DNA of 64,000 nt, from assembly GCA_934132775.1 (NCBI GenBank), contig CAKPAA010000002.1, positions 83,992 through 147,991 of the forward strand, read 5' to 3'. This document shows, piece after piece, positions 17,589 through 27,980 of the stretch. Origin of the DNA: an uncultured Clostridia bacterium. Lineage in GTDB: Bacteria; Bacillota; Clostridia; TANB77; UBA1234. The notes under the pieces are model-generated. The model did no database searches, was not told the origin of the DNA, and worked only from the letters and a program-made list of their open reading frames with translations. The translations under genes and the position numbers were made by a program. How positions within the stretch are numbered: the stretch's first letter is position 1; each line of letters opens with the position of its first letter.

Positions 17589-17619
17589 GGTGTAAAACTT
17601 TTATAGTCTTACACCTCAT
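17585..17619. terminator. Bidirectional terminator between the NlpC-like gene and rpoC
   Basis: An 11-bp perfect stem, ATGAGGTGTAA (17585-17595) with TTACACCTCAT (17609-17619), has T-rich tails on both strands. It begins at the stop codon of the plus-strand gene and lies 20 bases past the rpoC stop. Confidence 0.85.
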
Positions 17620-17639
17620 CTTTTATTTAGAGCTTATTT

Positions 17640-20600
17640 CTACTCTGTTATTACATCTTCTTCAACTTTCTTTGGAACTGTGTTTGCTGTTGGTTCGTGT
17701 GTTACTGCATCTACTGGTTGCATTTCTCTATATTTCATCAAACCTGTTCCAGCTGGTATTAACTTACCGATGATAACGTTTTCTTTTAATCCTACTAGTG
17801 GATCAATCTTACCTTTTATTGCTGCTTCTGTTAATACTCTTGTTGTTTCTTGGAATGATGCAGCTGATAAGAATGATTCTGTTGCAAGTGATGCTTTTGT
17901 TATTCCTAGCAATATTCTCTTGCCCTCTGCTGGTCGCTTGCCTTCTGCTAATGCTTTCTCATTTTCTTCTTCGTAAGTCATTATATCAACCATTGTTCCT
18001 GGTAGTAATGATGTATCTCCACCGTGTTCAATCTTAACTTTTCTTAACATTTGTCTTATTATAGCTTCAATGTGTCTATCGTTAATATCAACACCTTGGC
18101 TTCTATATACTTTTTGTACTTCTTGTACTATGTATCTTTGTACTCCGTCTGCACCTTTGATTCTCATTATATCTTGTGGGTAAATTGAACCTTCTGTGAT
18201 TTCGTCACCAGCTTCAACTTCGTCTCCATCGTGTACTGTTAATCTTGAACCAAATGGTATTAAGTAAGTCTTTGATTCTTCATCATTTGTGATGATTACT
18301 TCTCTCTTCTTCTTTGTATCACTTATTGATACTTTACCTGCTATATCTGAAATTATTGCAAGTCCCTTTGGTTTTCTAGCTTCAAACAACTCTTCAACTC
18401 TAGGAAGACCCTGTGTGATATCTCCACCAGCAAGTCCACCCATATGGAATGTTCTCATTGTAAGCTGTGTACCAGGTTCACCAATTGATTGTGCAGCTAT
18501 AATACCAACTGCTTCACCAATATTTACAACTTGTCTACCAGCTAGGTCATTACCGTAACATTTTGCACAAACGCCACGTTTTGCTCTACAAGTAAGCAAC
18601 GTTCTAATTTTAGCTTTTGTTACACCCGCTTTAACAACTTCATCTGCCATTTTTTCTGTGATTAAAGTATTTCTTGCAATGATGACTTCACCTGTCTCTG
18701 GATTTGTAATGTCTTCTGCTGCAAATCTTCCTGTTAATCTTTCCGCTAATCCTTCGATTAGTTCGTTGCCATTCTTAATGTCTGATACCCACATACCGTC
18801 TGTTGTTCCACAGTCATCTTCTCTTACTATGATTTCTTGGCTAACGTCAACAAGTCTTCTTGTTAAGTAACCAGAGTCAGCTGTACGAAGAGCTGTATCA
18901 ACAAGTCCTTTTCTGGCACCGTGCGCTGATACGAAGTATTCTAGAACATCCATACCTTCTCTAAAACAAGAACGAATTGGAATTTCAATTGTTCTACCTG
19001 CTGTATCGGCCATAAGTCCTCTCATAGCTGCTAACTGTCTTATCTGCTTGATATTACCACGGGCACCTGATGTTGCCATCATATATATTGGGTTATCTTC
19101 TGTGAAGTTTGCTTCCATCGCATTTGTAATGTCTTCTGTTGCCTTATCCCAGATTTTAATTACTGTGTTATATCTTTCTTCGTTTGAAATCAAACCTCTC
19201 TTATATTGTTTTGTTACTTCATCTACTTTTGCCTCAGATGCTGCTAGAATTTCTTTCTTTTCCTTTGGCACCATAACATCTGCAATTGATACCGTTATTG
19301 CACCTTTTGTTGAATATTTATATCCTAATGCTTTAATATTATCTAGCAATTCAGCTGTAACACTTAAATCATGAACTTTAATACATGCCGCAATAATCTT
19401 TCCTATCGTTTTCTTTGTTACAGGGAAGTTTACTTCTAGTGCAAATGTATTTTCAGGATTTGTTCTATCTATTAGTCCTAAATCTTGTGGCACTGCTTCA
19501 TTAAATATAATCTTACCAATTGTTGTTTCAATGATTCCGTGTTTCATTTCGCCATCAATTTCTTTATACATTCTTACTTTTATTTTTGCGTGTATATCAA
19601 TGTCTCCATCTTGATATGCCATTATAGCTTCATCTTTATCTTTGAAAATCATACCTTCACCTTTTACTCCGGCTCTGTCGATTGTTAGATAGTACGAACC
19701 TAAAATCATATCTTGTGTTGGAACTGTTACTGGTTTTCCATCTTGAGGTTTTAACAAGTTATTTGCAGATAACATTAAATATCTTGCTTCTGCTTGTGCC
19801 TCCGGTGTTAATGGTAGATGGACAGCCATCTGATCTCCATCGAAGTCAGCGTTAAATGCTGTACATACAAGTGGATGTAGTTTAATAGCTCTACCTTCAA
19901 TTAGCACTGGTTCAAATGCTTGAATACCTAGTCTGTGAAGCGTTGGAGCACGGTTTAGCATTACTGGGTGATCTTTTATAACGTATTCTAGTACGTCCCA
20001 AACTTCTGGTCTCAATCTCTCAACCATTCTCTTTGCATTCTTTATGTTGTGTGCAATTCCTCTTGATACAAGTTCTTTCATAACAAATGGTTTGAATAAT
20101 TCTACTGCCATTTCTTTTGGTAAGCCACATTGGTAAATTTTTAATTCTGGTCCTACAACGATAACTGAACGTCCTGAATAGTCAACACGTTTACCTAGTA
20201 AGTTTTGTCTAAATCTACCTTGTTTACCTTTTAACATATCTGATAATGATTTTAATGCTCTATTTCCAGGGCCTGTAACAGGTCTACCTCTTCTTCCATT
20301 ATCTATCAAGCTATCTACTGCTTCTTGTAGCATTCTTTTTTCATTTCTAACAATTATTTCAGGTGCTCCAAGTTCTAATAGCCTTTTTAATCTGTTATTT
20401 CTGTTTATTATTCTTCTATATAGGTCATTTATATCTGATGTTGCAAATCTTCCACCATCTAGTTGAACCATTGGTCTTAAATCTGGTGGTATAACTGGCA
20501 ATACATCTAATATCATCCATTCTGGCTTGTTGCCTGAAAGTCTAAAACTATCAACTGTTTCAAGTCTCTTAATTATTTTAGCTTTCTTTTGACCATTTGC

Positions 20601-21194
20601 AGTTTCAAGCTCTTTTCTTAAATCTGCTGCAAGTTTTTCAACATCAATTTCTTGTAGCATTTCTTTTATTATCTCTGCGCCCATTCCAACTCTGAAAGAC
20701 TTCTCGCCATATTGTTCAACGTAATCTCTGTATTCTTTTTCTGAAATTACTTGACCTTTCATCAAAGATGTGTTTCCTGGGTCTGCAACTATATATGCTG
20801 CAAAGTATAATACTTTTTCCAAAGCTCTTGGTGCAATGTCTAACATTAAGCCTAATCTACTTGGAATTCCTTTAAAGTACCAGATGTGTGATACAGGGGC
20901 AGCAAGTTCAATGTGCCCCATTCTCTCTCTTCTTACTTTTGATTTTGTAACTTCAACACCACATCTGTCACAAACTATTCCCTTATATCTTGCTCTTTTA
21001 TATTTTCCACAATGACATTCCCAATCTTTTGTAGGTCCAAATATTTTTTCACAGAACAATCCGTCACGTTCTGGTTTCAATGTTCTATAATTTATTGTTT
21101 CTGGTTTTTTTACTTCACCTTTAGACCATTCTCTTATTTTTTCAGGAGATGCAAGTCCTATTTTTATACGGTCAAATACTTCTAAATCAACCAT
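17640..21194 (-). CDS. rpoC: RNA polymerase beta-prime subunit
   Basis: An 1184-residue beta-prime subunit. The N-terminal zinc site (CHCGKY...CDRCG), the catalytic NADFDGDQMAVH, the bridge helix and trigger loop region, and the second zinc cluster (CRAKRGVCAKCYG) are present. The length is typical of Firmicutes without large insertions. Its start (AAAGGAG then ATG) lies 40 nt after rpoB, so the two form an operon. Confidence 0.98.
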   Translation of the reverse strand: MVDLEVFDRIKIGLASPEKIREWSKGEVKKPETINYRTLKPERDGLFCEKIFGPTKDWECHCGKYKRARYKGIVCDRCGVEVTKSKVRRERMGHIELAAPVSHIWYFKGIPSRLGLMLDIAPRALEKVLYFAAYIVADPGNTSLMKGQVISEKEYRDYVEQYGEKSFRVGMGAEIIKEMLQEIDVEKLAADLRKELETANGQKKAKIIKRLETVDSFRLSGNKPEWMILDVLPVIPPDLRPMVQLDGGRFATSDINDLYRRIINRNNRLKRLLELGAPEIIVRNEKRMLQEAVDSLIDNGRRGRPVTGPGNRALKSLSDMLKGKQGRFRQNLLGKRVDYSGRSVIVVGPELKIYQCGLPKEMAVELFKPFVMKELVSRGIAHNIKNAKRMVERLRPEVWDVLEYVIKDHPVMLNRAPTLHRLGIQAFEPVLIEGRAIKLHPLVCTAFNADFDGDQMAVHLPLTPEAQAEARYLMLSANNLLKPQDGKPVTVPTQDMILGSYYLTIDRAGVKGEGMIFKDKDEAIMAYQDGDIDIHAKIKVRMYKEIDGEMKHGIIETTIGKIIFNEAVPQDLGLIDRTNPENTFALEVNFPVTKKTIGKIIAACIKVHDLSVTAELLDNIKALGYKYSTKGAITVSIADVMVPKEKKEILAASEAKVDEVTKQYKRGLISNEERYNTVIKIWDKATEDITNAMEANFTEDNPIYMMATSGARGNIKQIRQLAAMRGLMADTAGRTIEIPIRSCFREGMDVLEYFVSAHGARKGLVDTALRTADSGYLTRRLVDVSQEIIVREDDCGTTDGMWVSDIKNGNELIEGLAERLTGRFAAEDITNPETGEVIIARNTLITEKMADEVVKAGVTKAKIRTLLTCRAKRGVCAKCYGNDLAGRQVVNIGEAVGIIAAQSIGEPGTQLTMRTFHMGGLAGGDITQGLPRVEELFEARKPKGLAIISDIAGKVSISDTKKKREVIITNDEESKTYLIPFGSRLTVHDGDEVEAGDEITEGSIYPQDIMRIKGADGVQRYIVQEVQKVYRSQGVDINDRHIEAIIRQMLRKVKIEHGGDTSLLPGTMVDIMTYEEENEKALAEGKRPAEGKRILLGITKASLATESFLSAASFQETTRVLTEAAIKGKIDPLVGLKENVIIGKLIPAGTGLMKYREMQPVDAVTHEPTANTVPKKVEEDVITE

Positions 21195-21234
21195 TTTTTT
21201 GCTCCTTTCTTATTATACAATCTATAAGATTATT

Positions 21235-24200
21235 TTAATCGATGTCTCCATCATCATAGTCATCATCTACGAATGTGTCGTCATCATCTGTGAAGATTGG
21301 TTCATCTTCATCTCCGAAGTCATCGTCTTCTTCATCTTCTATTGCGTTTCCGTCTTCGTCTTCTATAATCATTCCATCTTCAAGGTCATCTTCGTCTGCG
21401 ACTGGAAGTGTAACATTTGGTGTTGTTCCGTCATCGTCAACATCTTCTTTTAACTCAACTTCATTTTCATCACTTTGATTATATAGTTTTATATCTAATC
21501 CTAAGCTTTGAAGCTCTTTTACTAAAACTTTAAAGCTCTCTGGAATTCCTGGTTCTGGAATGTTTTCACCTTTTACAATTGCTTCATAAGTCTTTACTCT
21601 ACCAACAACGTCATCTGATTTCATTGTTAAGATTTCTTGTAATGTGTAAGCAGCACCATAAGCTTCAAGTGCCCAAACTTCCATTTCACCAAATCTCTGT
21701 CCACCAAATTGTGCTTTACCACCAAGAGGTTGTTGTGTAACTAAGGCATATGGTCCTGTTGAACGAGCGTGAATCTTATCATCTACTAAATGGTGAAGTT
21801 TTAACATATACATTATACCAACTGTAACTTCATTATCAAATGGCTCACCAGTTCTTCCATCATATAGAATTGTCTTTCCTGATGCTGGAAGTCCTGCTTT
21901 TTCATACATTTCTTTGAAGTCTTCATCTTTTGCTCCATCAAATACTGGTGTTGCAATTTTGAAACCTAATGCTTTGGCAGCATATCCTAAATGTACTTCA
22001 AGAACCTGTCCAATGTTCATACGTGATGGAACACCTAGTGGGTTAAGCACGATTTGAAGTGGCGTACCATCTGGCAAGAATGGCATATCTTCTTCTGGTA
22101 ATATTCTTGAAATAACACCTTTGTTACCGTGACGACCAGACATTTTATCACCAACTGATATTTTTCTCTTTTGAGCAATGTATACTCTAATTACTTCATT
22201 TACACCAGTTCCAAGTTCATCTGAATTTTCCTTAGTAAACTTCTTAACGTCTACTATAATACCAGCTTCGCCATGTGGGCAACGTAATGATGTATCTCTA
22301 ACTTCTCTTGATTTCTCACCGAATATGGCACGTAATAATCTTTCTTCAGCTGTTAATTCAGTTTCACCCTTTGGTGTAACTTTACCAACCAAAATATCGC
22401 CAGGTCTTACTTCTGCACCTATTCTTACAATACCTCTATCATCAAGGTCTTTTAATGCGTCATCACCAACATTTGGTATATCTCTTGTTATTTCTTCAGG
22501 TCCTAGTTTTGTATCTCTTGATTCACAATCATACTCTTCTATGTGGATTGATGTTAATACATCTTCTTTAACAAGCTTTTCATTTATCAATATAGCATCC
22601 TCGTAGTTGTAGCCTTCCCAAGTCATAAAGCCTATTAAAATATTTTTACCTAATGCAAGTTCACCTTGGTCTGTTGAAGGTCCATCTGCAATGATATCTC
22701 CTGCTTTAATAATTTCACCTTTTTTAACTATTGGTCTTTGGTTTGAGCAAGTTCCTTGGTTTGAACGTTTAAACTTAATTAAATTGTATTCTTCCAAGCC
22801 TTTCTTTGTTTTTAATGTGATTTTATCAGCTGTAACTTTTTCAACTGTACCGTCATTTTTGGCTACAACACAAACACCAGAGTCTTTTGCTGTTCTATAT
22901 TCCATACCTGTTCCAACTATTGGAGAATCTGTCTTTATTAGAGGAACTGCTTGACGTTGCATGTTTGAACCCATTAGTGCACGTTTAGCATCATCGTTTT
23001 CCAAGAAAGGTATAAGTGCTGCTGCAACTGATACTAATTGTCTTGGAGATACGTCCATCAAATCAACTTCATTTGGTCCAACCTCTAATAGGTCGTCTCT
23101 GTGTCTGACTTTAATCTTACTATTTAAGAACTTACCTTTTTTATCCAAAGGCTCATTTGCTTGTGCTATTATATAATTATCTTCCTCTTCTGCTGGGAAG
23201 TATCTGATTTCATCAGTAACTACGCCTTTTTTCTTATCTACAATTCTATATGGTGTTTCAATGAATCCATACTTGTTGATTATAGCATATGTTGAAAGCG
23301 AACCAATAAGTCCAACGTTTGGTCCTTCTGGGCTTTCAATAGGACATAATCTACCATAGTGTGAGTGGTGAATATCTCTAACTTCGAAACCAGCTCTATC
23401 TCTTGACAAACCACCAGGTCCTAATGTTGAAATTCTTCTCTTGTGAGTAAGCTCAGTAAGAGGGTTATTTTGATCCATAAATTGAGACAACTGGCTGCTA
23501 CCAAAGAACTCTTTTATAGATGAAACAACTGGTTTAATGTTAATCAAAGATTGTGGTGTTACGATATCTAAGTCTTGAACTGCCATTCTTTCTCTAACAA
23601 CTCTTTCAAGTCTTGTTATACCAATTCTAAATTGATTTTGTAGTAATTCGCCAACACATCTTACACGTCTATTTCCTAAATGGTCAATATCATCAATAGT
23701 TCCAATACCGTGAGCTAAGTTTGTTAAATAGTTAATTGAAGCTATCATATCTTCCTTAGTTATATGGTTTGGTAATAATCTATCATAATTTTCTTCAAGA
23801 GTTTTATACAAATCTTTGTCATTTGCCTCTACATCTGCTAAAATTTCTTTTAACACTGCATAGTTAACTCTCTCTTCAATTCCAAGTTCAGATAAATCTC
23901 CATCAACAAAGCTTCCAATCCAAACTGTTCCATTACCAATTACATTGATTATTTTATCTTCAACTTTTACTTTTACTTCATTTATTCCTGATTCTTGAAT
24001 TGCTTCTGCAATTTCAGGAGTAATTGTCTTATCCTTTGAAACAAGCAATTCTCCAGTTTCAGGGTTAACAATCTTTTCAGCCGAAACTTGTCCAGCAATT
24101 CTTGTTGCCAAAGATAATTTAGTATTATATTTAAAACGACCAACCTTAGTTAAATCATATCTTCTAGGGTCAAAAAATAGACCTGTAAGTAAATTTTTAG

Positions 24201-24945
24201 CAGCTTCTACTGAAGGCATTTCACCTGGTCTTAATCTCTTGTAAATTTCTATTAAAGCTTCGTCTTCTGTCTTAATTGGGTCTTTTTCAAGCGTTGCAAC
24301 AATTCTCTCGTCCTCACCAAATAATTCAAGAATTTGGCTATCTGTTGCAATACCAATAGCTCTTAAAAATAAAGTGATTGGCAACTTTCTTGCTTTATCA
24401 ATTCTAATGCTATAAATATCATTTGAATCTGTTTCTAATTCCAACCAAGCTCCACGGTTTGGCATAATTGTAGCTGTATATAACTTCTTACCTAGCTTAT
24501 CAAAAGCTCTATCATAATAACAGCCCGGTGAACGAACCAATTGTGATACTATAACTCTCTCCGCACCATTGATTATGAACGTTCCATAATCTGTCATAAC
24601 AGGGAAATCACCCATAAATATTTCTTGCTCTTTTACTTCTCCTGTTTCTCTGTTAATAAGTCTAACCTTAACTTGCAATCTAGTTGCATATGTAGTGTTT
24701 CTCGCCTTTGACTCTTCAATTGAATACTTAGTTTCTTCACTGAAATGATAGTCAACAAATTCAAGTATAAGCTTTCCAGAGTAGTCTGTGATTGGAGAAC
24801 ATTCAGTTAGAACTTCTTTCAATCCTTTCTTTGTAAACCACTCGTATGAGTCCTTTTGTACTTGAATAAGGTTTGGCATTTCAATAACATCTTCAATGTT
24901 ACCAAAATACATTCTGCTAGTTTTTCCACTTTTAACTTCTCGCAT
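21235..24945 (-). CDS. rpoB: RNA polymerase beta subunit with long acidic tail
   Basis: A 1236-residue beta subunit. The rifampicin region is wild type in appearance (GSSQLSQFMDQNNPL, HKRRISTLGPGGL). The C-terminal clamp segment (PESFKVLVKELQSLGLDIKLY) is followed by roughly 80 extra residues that are mostly aspartate and glutamate, ending YDDGDID. Acidic C-terminal extensions occur in other clostridial beta subunits. The gene is not preceded by rplJ-rplL but by a structured leader and its own strong promoter. The SD is GAGGTGA. Confidence 0.98.
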   Translation of the reverse strand: MREVKSGKTSRMYFGNIEDVIEMPNLIQVQKDSYEWFTKKGLKEVLTECSPITDYSGKLILEFVDYHFSEETKYSIEESKARNTTYATRLQVKVRLINRETGEVKEQEIFMGDFPVMTDYGTFIINGAERVIVSQLVRSPGCYYDRAFDKLGKKLYTATIMPNRGAWLELETDSNDIYSIRIDKARKLPITLFLRAIGIATDSQILELFGEDERIVATLEKDPIKTEDEALIEIYKRLRPGEMPSVEAAKNLLTGLFFDPRRYDLTKVGRFKYNTKLSLATRIAGQVSAEKIVNPETGELLVSKDKTITPEIAEAIQESGINEVKVKVEDKIINVIGNGTVWIGSFVDGDLSELGIEERVNYAVLKEILADVEANDKDLYKTLEENYDRLLPNHITKEDMIASINYLTNLAHGIGTIDDIDHLGNRRVRCVGELLQNQFRIGITRLERVVRERMAVQDLDIVTPQSLINIKPVVSSIKEFFGSSQLSQFMDQNNPLTELTHKRRISTLGPGGLSRDRAGFEVRDIHHSHYGRLCPIESPEGPNVGLIGSLSTYAIINKYGFIETPYRIVDKKKGVVTDEIRYFPAEEEDNYIIAQANEPLDKKGKFLNSKIKVRHRDDLLEVGPNEVDLMDVSPRQLVSVAAALIPFLENDDAKRALMGSNMQRQAVPLIKTDSPIVGTGMEYRTAKDSGVCVVAKNDGTVEKVTADKITLKTKKGLEEYNLIKFKRSNQGTCSNQRPIVKKGEIIKAGDIIADGPSTDQGELALGKNILIGFMTWEGYNYEDAILINEKLVKEDVLTSIHIEEYDCESRDTKLGPEEITRDIPNVGDDALKDLDDRGIVRIGAEVRPGDILVGKVTPKGETELTAEERLLRAIFGEKSREVRDTSLRCPHGEAGIIVDVKKFTKENSDELGTGVNEVIRVYIAQKRKISVGDKMSGRHGNKGVISRILPEEDMPFLPDGTPLQIVLNPLGVPSRMNIGQVLEVHLGYAAKALGFKIATPVFDGAKDEDFKEMYEKAGLPASGKTILYDGRTGEPFDNEVTVGIMYMLKLHHLVDDKIHARSTGPYALVTQQPLGGKAQFGGQRFGEMEVWALEAYGAAYTLQEILTMKSDDVVGRVKTYEAIVKGENIPEPGIPESFKVLVKELQSLGLDIKLYNQSDENEVELKEDVDDDGTTPNVTLPVADEDDLEDGMIIEDEDGNAIEDEEDDDFGDEDEPIFTDDDDTFVDDDYDDGDID

Positions 24946-25266
24946 TTCTTCACCTCATCATTAAATTTTAGTTAAATTTCAAAACTCTTACTAGCCACCA
25001 CGTCAATCATTACCCCCACTACGTTCAAGATGCACGCGAATGTCAATTATTTATTCATTTGTATGGTATTAAATTTGGAATCCTAATGTAAGAAAATTAT
25101 CGGTACAATTAGGGTTGAAAATAAAGATATTTTAGAAACGACAAAAAGGCAATTAGCTCGTCCTCAAAAAAACGCCAATTACCTTTATAATCTACGCATT
25201 AAATTCTTCTTTATTATTAACCGATAACCTTTTTATACTAATCAACCCTTACTTAATACATTATCA
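24946..25266 (-). promoter_or_regulatory. Structured 5' leader of rpoB-rpoC
   Basis: About 320 nt of untranslated leader. A central hairpin (25145-25157 with 25174-25186) is fully paired only in minus-strand RNA, with two G-U pairs, and is followed by TTTTTG. Two further pairings cross each other: 25220-25231 with 25093-25104 (12 bp including two G-U), and 25242-25249 with 25111-25118 (8 bp). This suggests a pseudoknot or two alternative folds around the hairpin. Attenuation of rpoBC is an inference. I do not recognise an Rfam family. Confidence 0.55.
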
Positions 25267-25272
25267 TTCAAA

Positions 25273-25301
25273 ATTATAACAAAGTTATAAGTTAAAGTCA
25301 A
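25273..25301 (-). promoter_or_regulatory. Strong sigma-A promoter of rpoB-rpoC
   Basis: Minus-strand TTGACT (25296-25301), 17-base spacer, perfect TATAAT (25273-25278). The remaining 25302-25478 is AT-rich; it holds only a tight palindrome (TGCGTCAACGCA near 25457-25468) beyond the GH18 stop. Confidence 0.85.
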
Positions 25302-25478
25302 CACATAAAAAACATTTTTTTCAATGTACCAAAATCAAAATTCAAATTATTACAAGCAGTTTTTAAGCTCTATATCAATTACCAGATCTTTCTTTCACTT
25401 GTTCCAACACTATTTTACTATATCATTTCAATTTTTCAACTACTAATTTTATTTATTGCGTCAACGCATTCCCATCCT

Positions 25479-27044
25479 CTATTTATATATTTCATATATC
25501 ATTTTAGCTGTCTCTGCTCTTGTTATATTTTTTGCTGGCTTGTACGTTCCATCTGAATATCCATTTATTATTTGCTTTTCACTTAAATCTTTTATGTATT
25601 CATATGCCCAAGAATTTTTGCTCACATCTTTATAATTTGGATATTCTTCTATTGCTGCTTTTTCTATTGCAAGTTTGCTTAATATTTTAGCCATTTCTTC
25701 TCTTGTTATATATTTGTCTGGCTTAAATTCATTTGTTTCATACCCTTCAACTATTTCTAGTTTTGTTATTGCATTTATGTATTTTTCTGCCCAATGTCCC
25801 TTGGTGTCTGAATATTTATTTTCACTTTCTCCCTCTGAATTTAATATTCTGCATATTATTGTGGCTACTTCAGCTCTTGTTATTGGTGTTTCAGGCTTGT
25901 ATGTATTTTCAGTTTTTCCTGTTATCCATTCTTTATCTTTCATATATTTTATAGCTTGTTCTGCCCAGTGTCCCTCTTCAACATCTTCAAACACCTTATT
26001 GTCTTTTGACAAATATTCTTTAAATATGTCCCATATGATTTTTTCTTCCATTCCTAGTCTCCATGTGCCTGCACCTTTTATATCATATTTATTTATAAGT
26101 TCTAGTTTTTCTCTTATGCTTTCTTCGTTTTCATACCATATTGTGTATGAACCTGGTTGCAATGTTTTGTCATTTACTTTTGGTCTTGTGCCAACTGCAC
26201 TTACAAATATTTCTGCCTTAGGACTTTTGCTCTTTTCATCAAATGTTATTTTGCCACTACAAGTTCTTACTAATTCTGATACTTTTTCCAATGACACTGC
26301 TTTGCCCCCACCAGTGCTGGTAGAGTCTTTCCAATAACGTCCGTATAATGGTATTCCTAACACAATTTTATTTTTTTCAACTCTCTCCAAAGCATACTGT
26401 ATTGATTTTTCTACAAACTCAATCCCCGCTACTGCTCCTGCTTCTCCGCCTTCGTAATGCTCATCATATGCCATTATCATGAGATAATCTGCATATTTTG
26501 CCAAGTTTGCATAATCATATGAACCGTGCCAACCTGTTGTCCAGTTATTTGGATTTGCAGCTACACTAACTACTACGCTCTTACTTTTAGGCAATTTTTC
26601 TCTAAGTAATCTTACTAAATCTGTATATGCTTCTTTGTCTTTTTCTGTTACATTTTCAATATCTACATTTACTCCATCTAGGTCGTATTTTACAACTGCA
26701 TTCGCTATTTCTGTTGTAACTTTTTCTCTATTTTTTAGTGCCAACCTACCAACTTCTCTATCCCAGTGATTACTGAAAAAAGGTACTACTTTTCTACCCT
26801 CTGAATGCATTGTTCTTATTAAATTGTAATCAATAGTATTTATAAGTAAATTGCCACTGGTATCTAAATCGAAATAACTTGGAGATACCTCATCTAGTGC
26901 ATTATTTGTATCATTTATCATTGATATGTAATTTCCACTTCCGTACAAATATGTCATATTATATTTTTTTGCTTCTACTCCTCCATATGAAATAGCAATT
27001 AAAGCAATTACTAATATTGTACATACTGAATAACGTAATTTCAT
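25479..27044 (-). CDS. Secreted glycoside hydrolase family 18 with three SLH domains
   Basis: A 521-residue surface enzyme. After a signal peptide (cleavage likely after GGVEA) comes a GH18 barrel with the catalytic DGVNVDIEN (D-x-D-x-E), then the YLMIMAYDEHYEG and GIPLYGRYW motifs. It is closest in style to the YaaH/SleL-like peptidoglycan N-acetylglucosaminidases. Three S-layer homology domains follow (HWAEQAIKYM, HWAEKYINAI, SWAYEYIKDL, each with an ITRAE-type end), which bind pyruvylated wall polymer. The ATG at 27044 has AGGGG eight bases upstream; the GTG at 27053 lies too near that SD. Confidence 0.92.
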   Translation of the reverse strand: MKLRYSVCTILVIALIAISYGGVEAKKYNMTYLYGSGNYISMINDTNNALDEVSPSYFDLDTSGNLLINTIDYNLIRTMHSEGRKVVPFFSNHWDREVGRLALKNREKVTTEIANAVVKYDLDGVNVDIENVTEKDKEAYTDLVRLLREKLPKSKSVVVSVAANPNNWTTGWHGSYDYANLAKYADYLMIMAYDEHYEGGEAGAVAGIEFVEKSIQYALERVEKNKIVLGIPLYGRYWKDSTSTGGGKAVSLEKVSELVRTCSGKITFDEKSKSPKAEIFVSAVGTRPKVNDKTLQPGSYTIWYENEESIREKLELINKYDIKGAGTWRLGMEEKIIWDIFKEYLSKDNKVFEDVEEGHWAEQAIKYMKDKEWITGKTENTYKPETPITRAEVATIICRILNSEGESENKYSDTKGHWAEKYINAITKLEIVEGYETNEFKPDKYITREEMAKILSKLAIEKAAIEEYPNYKDVSKNSWAYEYIKDLSEKQIINGYSDGTYKPAKNITRAETAKMIYEIYK

Positions 27045-27080
27045 AAACTCCACCCCTATACTTTTATTTTCTATAATTTT

Positions 27081-27109
27081 ATTGTAAAATCTTTTAAGTT
27101 TAGGTTCAA
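27081..27109 (-). promoter_or_regulatory. Sigma-A promoter of the GH18-SLH gene
   Basis: Minus-strand TTGAAC (27104-27109), 17-base spacer, TACAAT (27081-27086). A plus-strand extended -10 (TGATATAAT, 27142-27150) for the next gene lies alongside. Confidence 0.65.
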
Positions 27110-27275
27110 TGTAAAGAATTTGGTTACTTTGGTATTTTTTATGATATAATGTGGGTTACTGATATAAAATTACTTGAATTTCAAATAAGAACTTCATTTC
27201 TTATTTAGAGTTAAAAATACTTCTAAAAATTCTATTAAAACAAACGCTATGCGATTAGAAAGGAATAGATATTTT

Positions 27276-27980
27276 ATGGGATACGTGATTATTGATAATA
27301 AAAAGCTTGAATATTCTTTAAAAAGAACTGCGAAGAAAAATGTTAATATTTCAGTAAAATCAGATGGTGCTGTTTATGTTTCTGCACCTAAAAAAGCTCC
27401 TATTAGTGAAATAGAAAGAATTATAATTTCAAAAAGTGAATGGATTTTTAAAGCTAAATCCAAGTTAAAATCTAAAATCGATTTGACTGATAATATTGAT
27501 TTTGATAATAAAAAATCTATTTATTATTTCGGAAATTTGAAAGCTTTTATTTGCATTCCAGCTGATAAAAATCATTTAAAAATAGAAAATGATAAAATAA
27601 TATTATTTATCAAAGAACATTACTTTGAAAATGAGGCATATAAGAGTAAAGCTTTAAAAACTTTACTAACAGATGAACTAAAAAGAACTGTAACTCCAAT
27701 GCTTTATAAATATTTAAAGGCTACTTCACGAGAACTTTCTGATTTTAAAATTAGAGATATGAAAAGTCGCTGGGGCACTTGTATTCCTGTTAAAAAGGAA
27801 ATTATTTTAAATTATAAACTCGTTTTTTGTCCGCTTGATTCTGTTGAGTACGTTGTGCTTCACGAAATTGCGCACTTAACTCACGCAAATCACAGCAAGA
27901 GTTTTTATAATTTAATTGCTAAGAATATGCCAACTTGGAATGACAGCAGAAAGAAACTAAGAGACTTCGTAATCTCTTAG
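27276..27980 (+). CDS. YgjP-like (DUF45) zinc metallopeptidase
   Basis: A 234-residue protein of the YgjP/SprT-like metal-hydrolase group. The signature MKSRWGTC..ILNYKLVFCPLDSVEYVVLHEIAHLTHANHSKSFY holds HExxH plus the third histidine. The N-terminal half is a strand-rich domain usual in the family. The physiological substrate is unclear in the literature. The ATG at 27276 is preferred (AAAGGAA ten bases upstream) over a nine-codon longer frame. Its stop overlaps that of the convergent rqcP by three bases. Confidence 0.85.
   Translation: MGYVIIDNKKLEYSLKRTAKKNVNISVKSDGAVYVSAPKKAPISEIERIIISKSEWIFKAKSKLKSKIDLTDNIDFDNKKSIYYFGNLKAFICIPADKNHLKIENDKIILFIKEHYFENEAYKSKALKTLLTDELKRTVTPMLYKYLKATSRELSDFKIRDMKSRWGTCIPVKKEIILNYKLVFCPLDSVEYVVLHEIAHLTHANHSKSFYNLIAKNMPTWNDSRKKLRDFVIS

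Noticed and set aside
21199..21478. Plus-strand frames rich in serine or valine opposite the rpoB 3' end
   Set aside because: They are the antisense of the Asp/Glu-rich RpoB tail and have no SD.
25675..26337. 220-codon plus-strand frame
   Set aside because: Antisense shadow of the SLH and GH18 coding sequence on the minus strand; no initiation signal.
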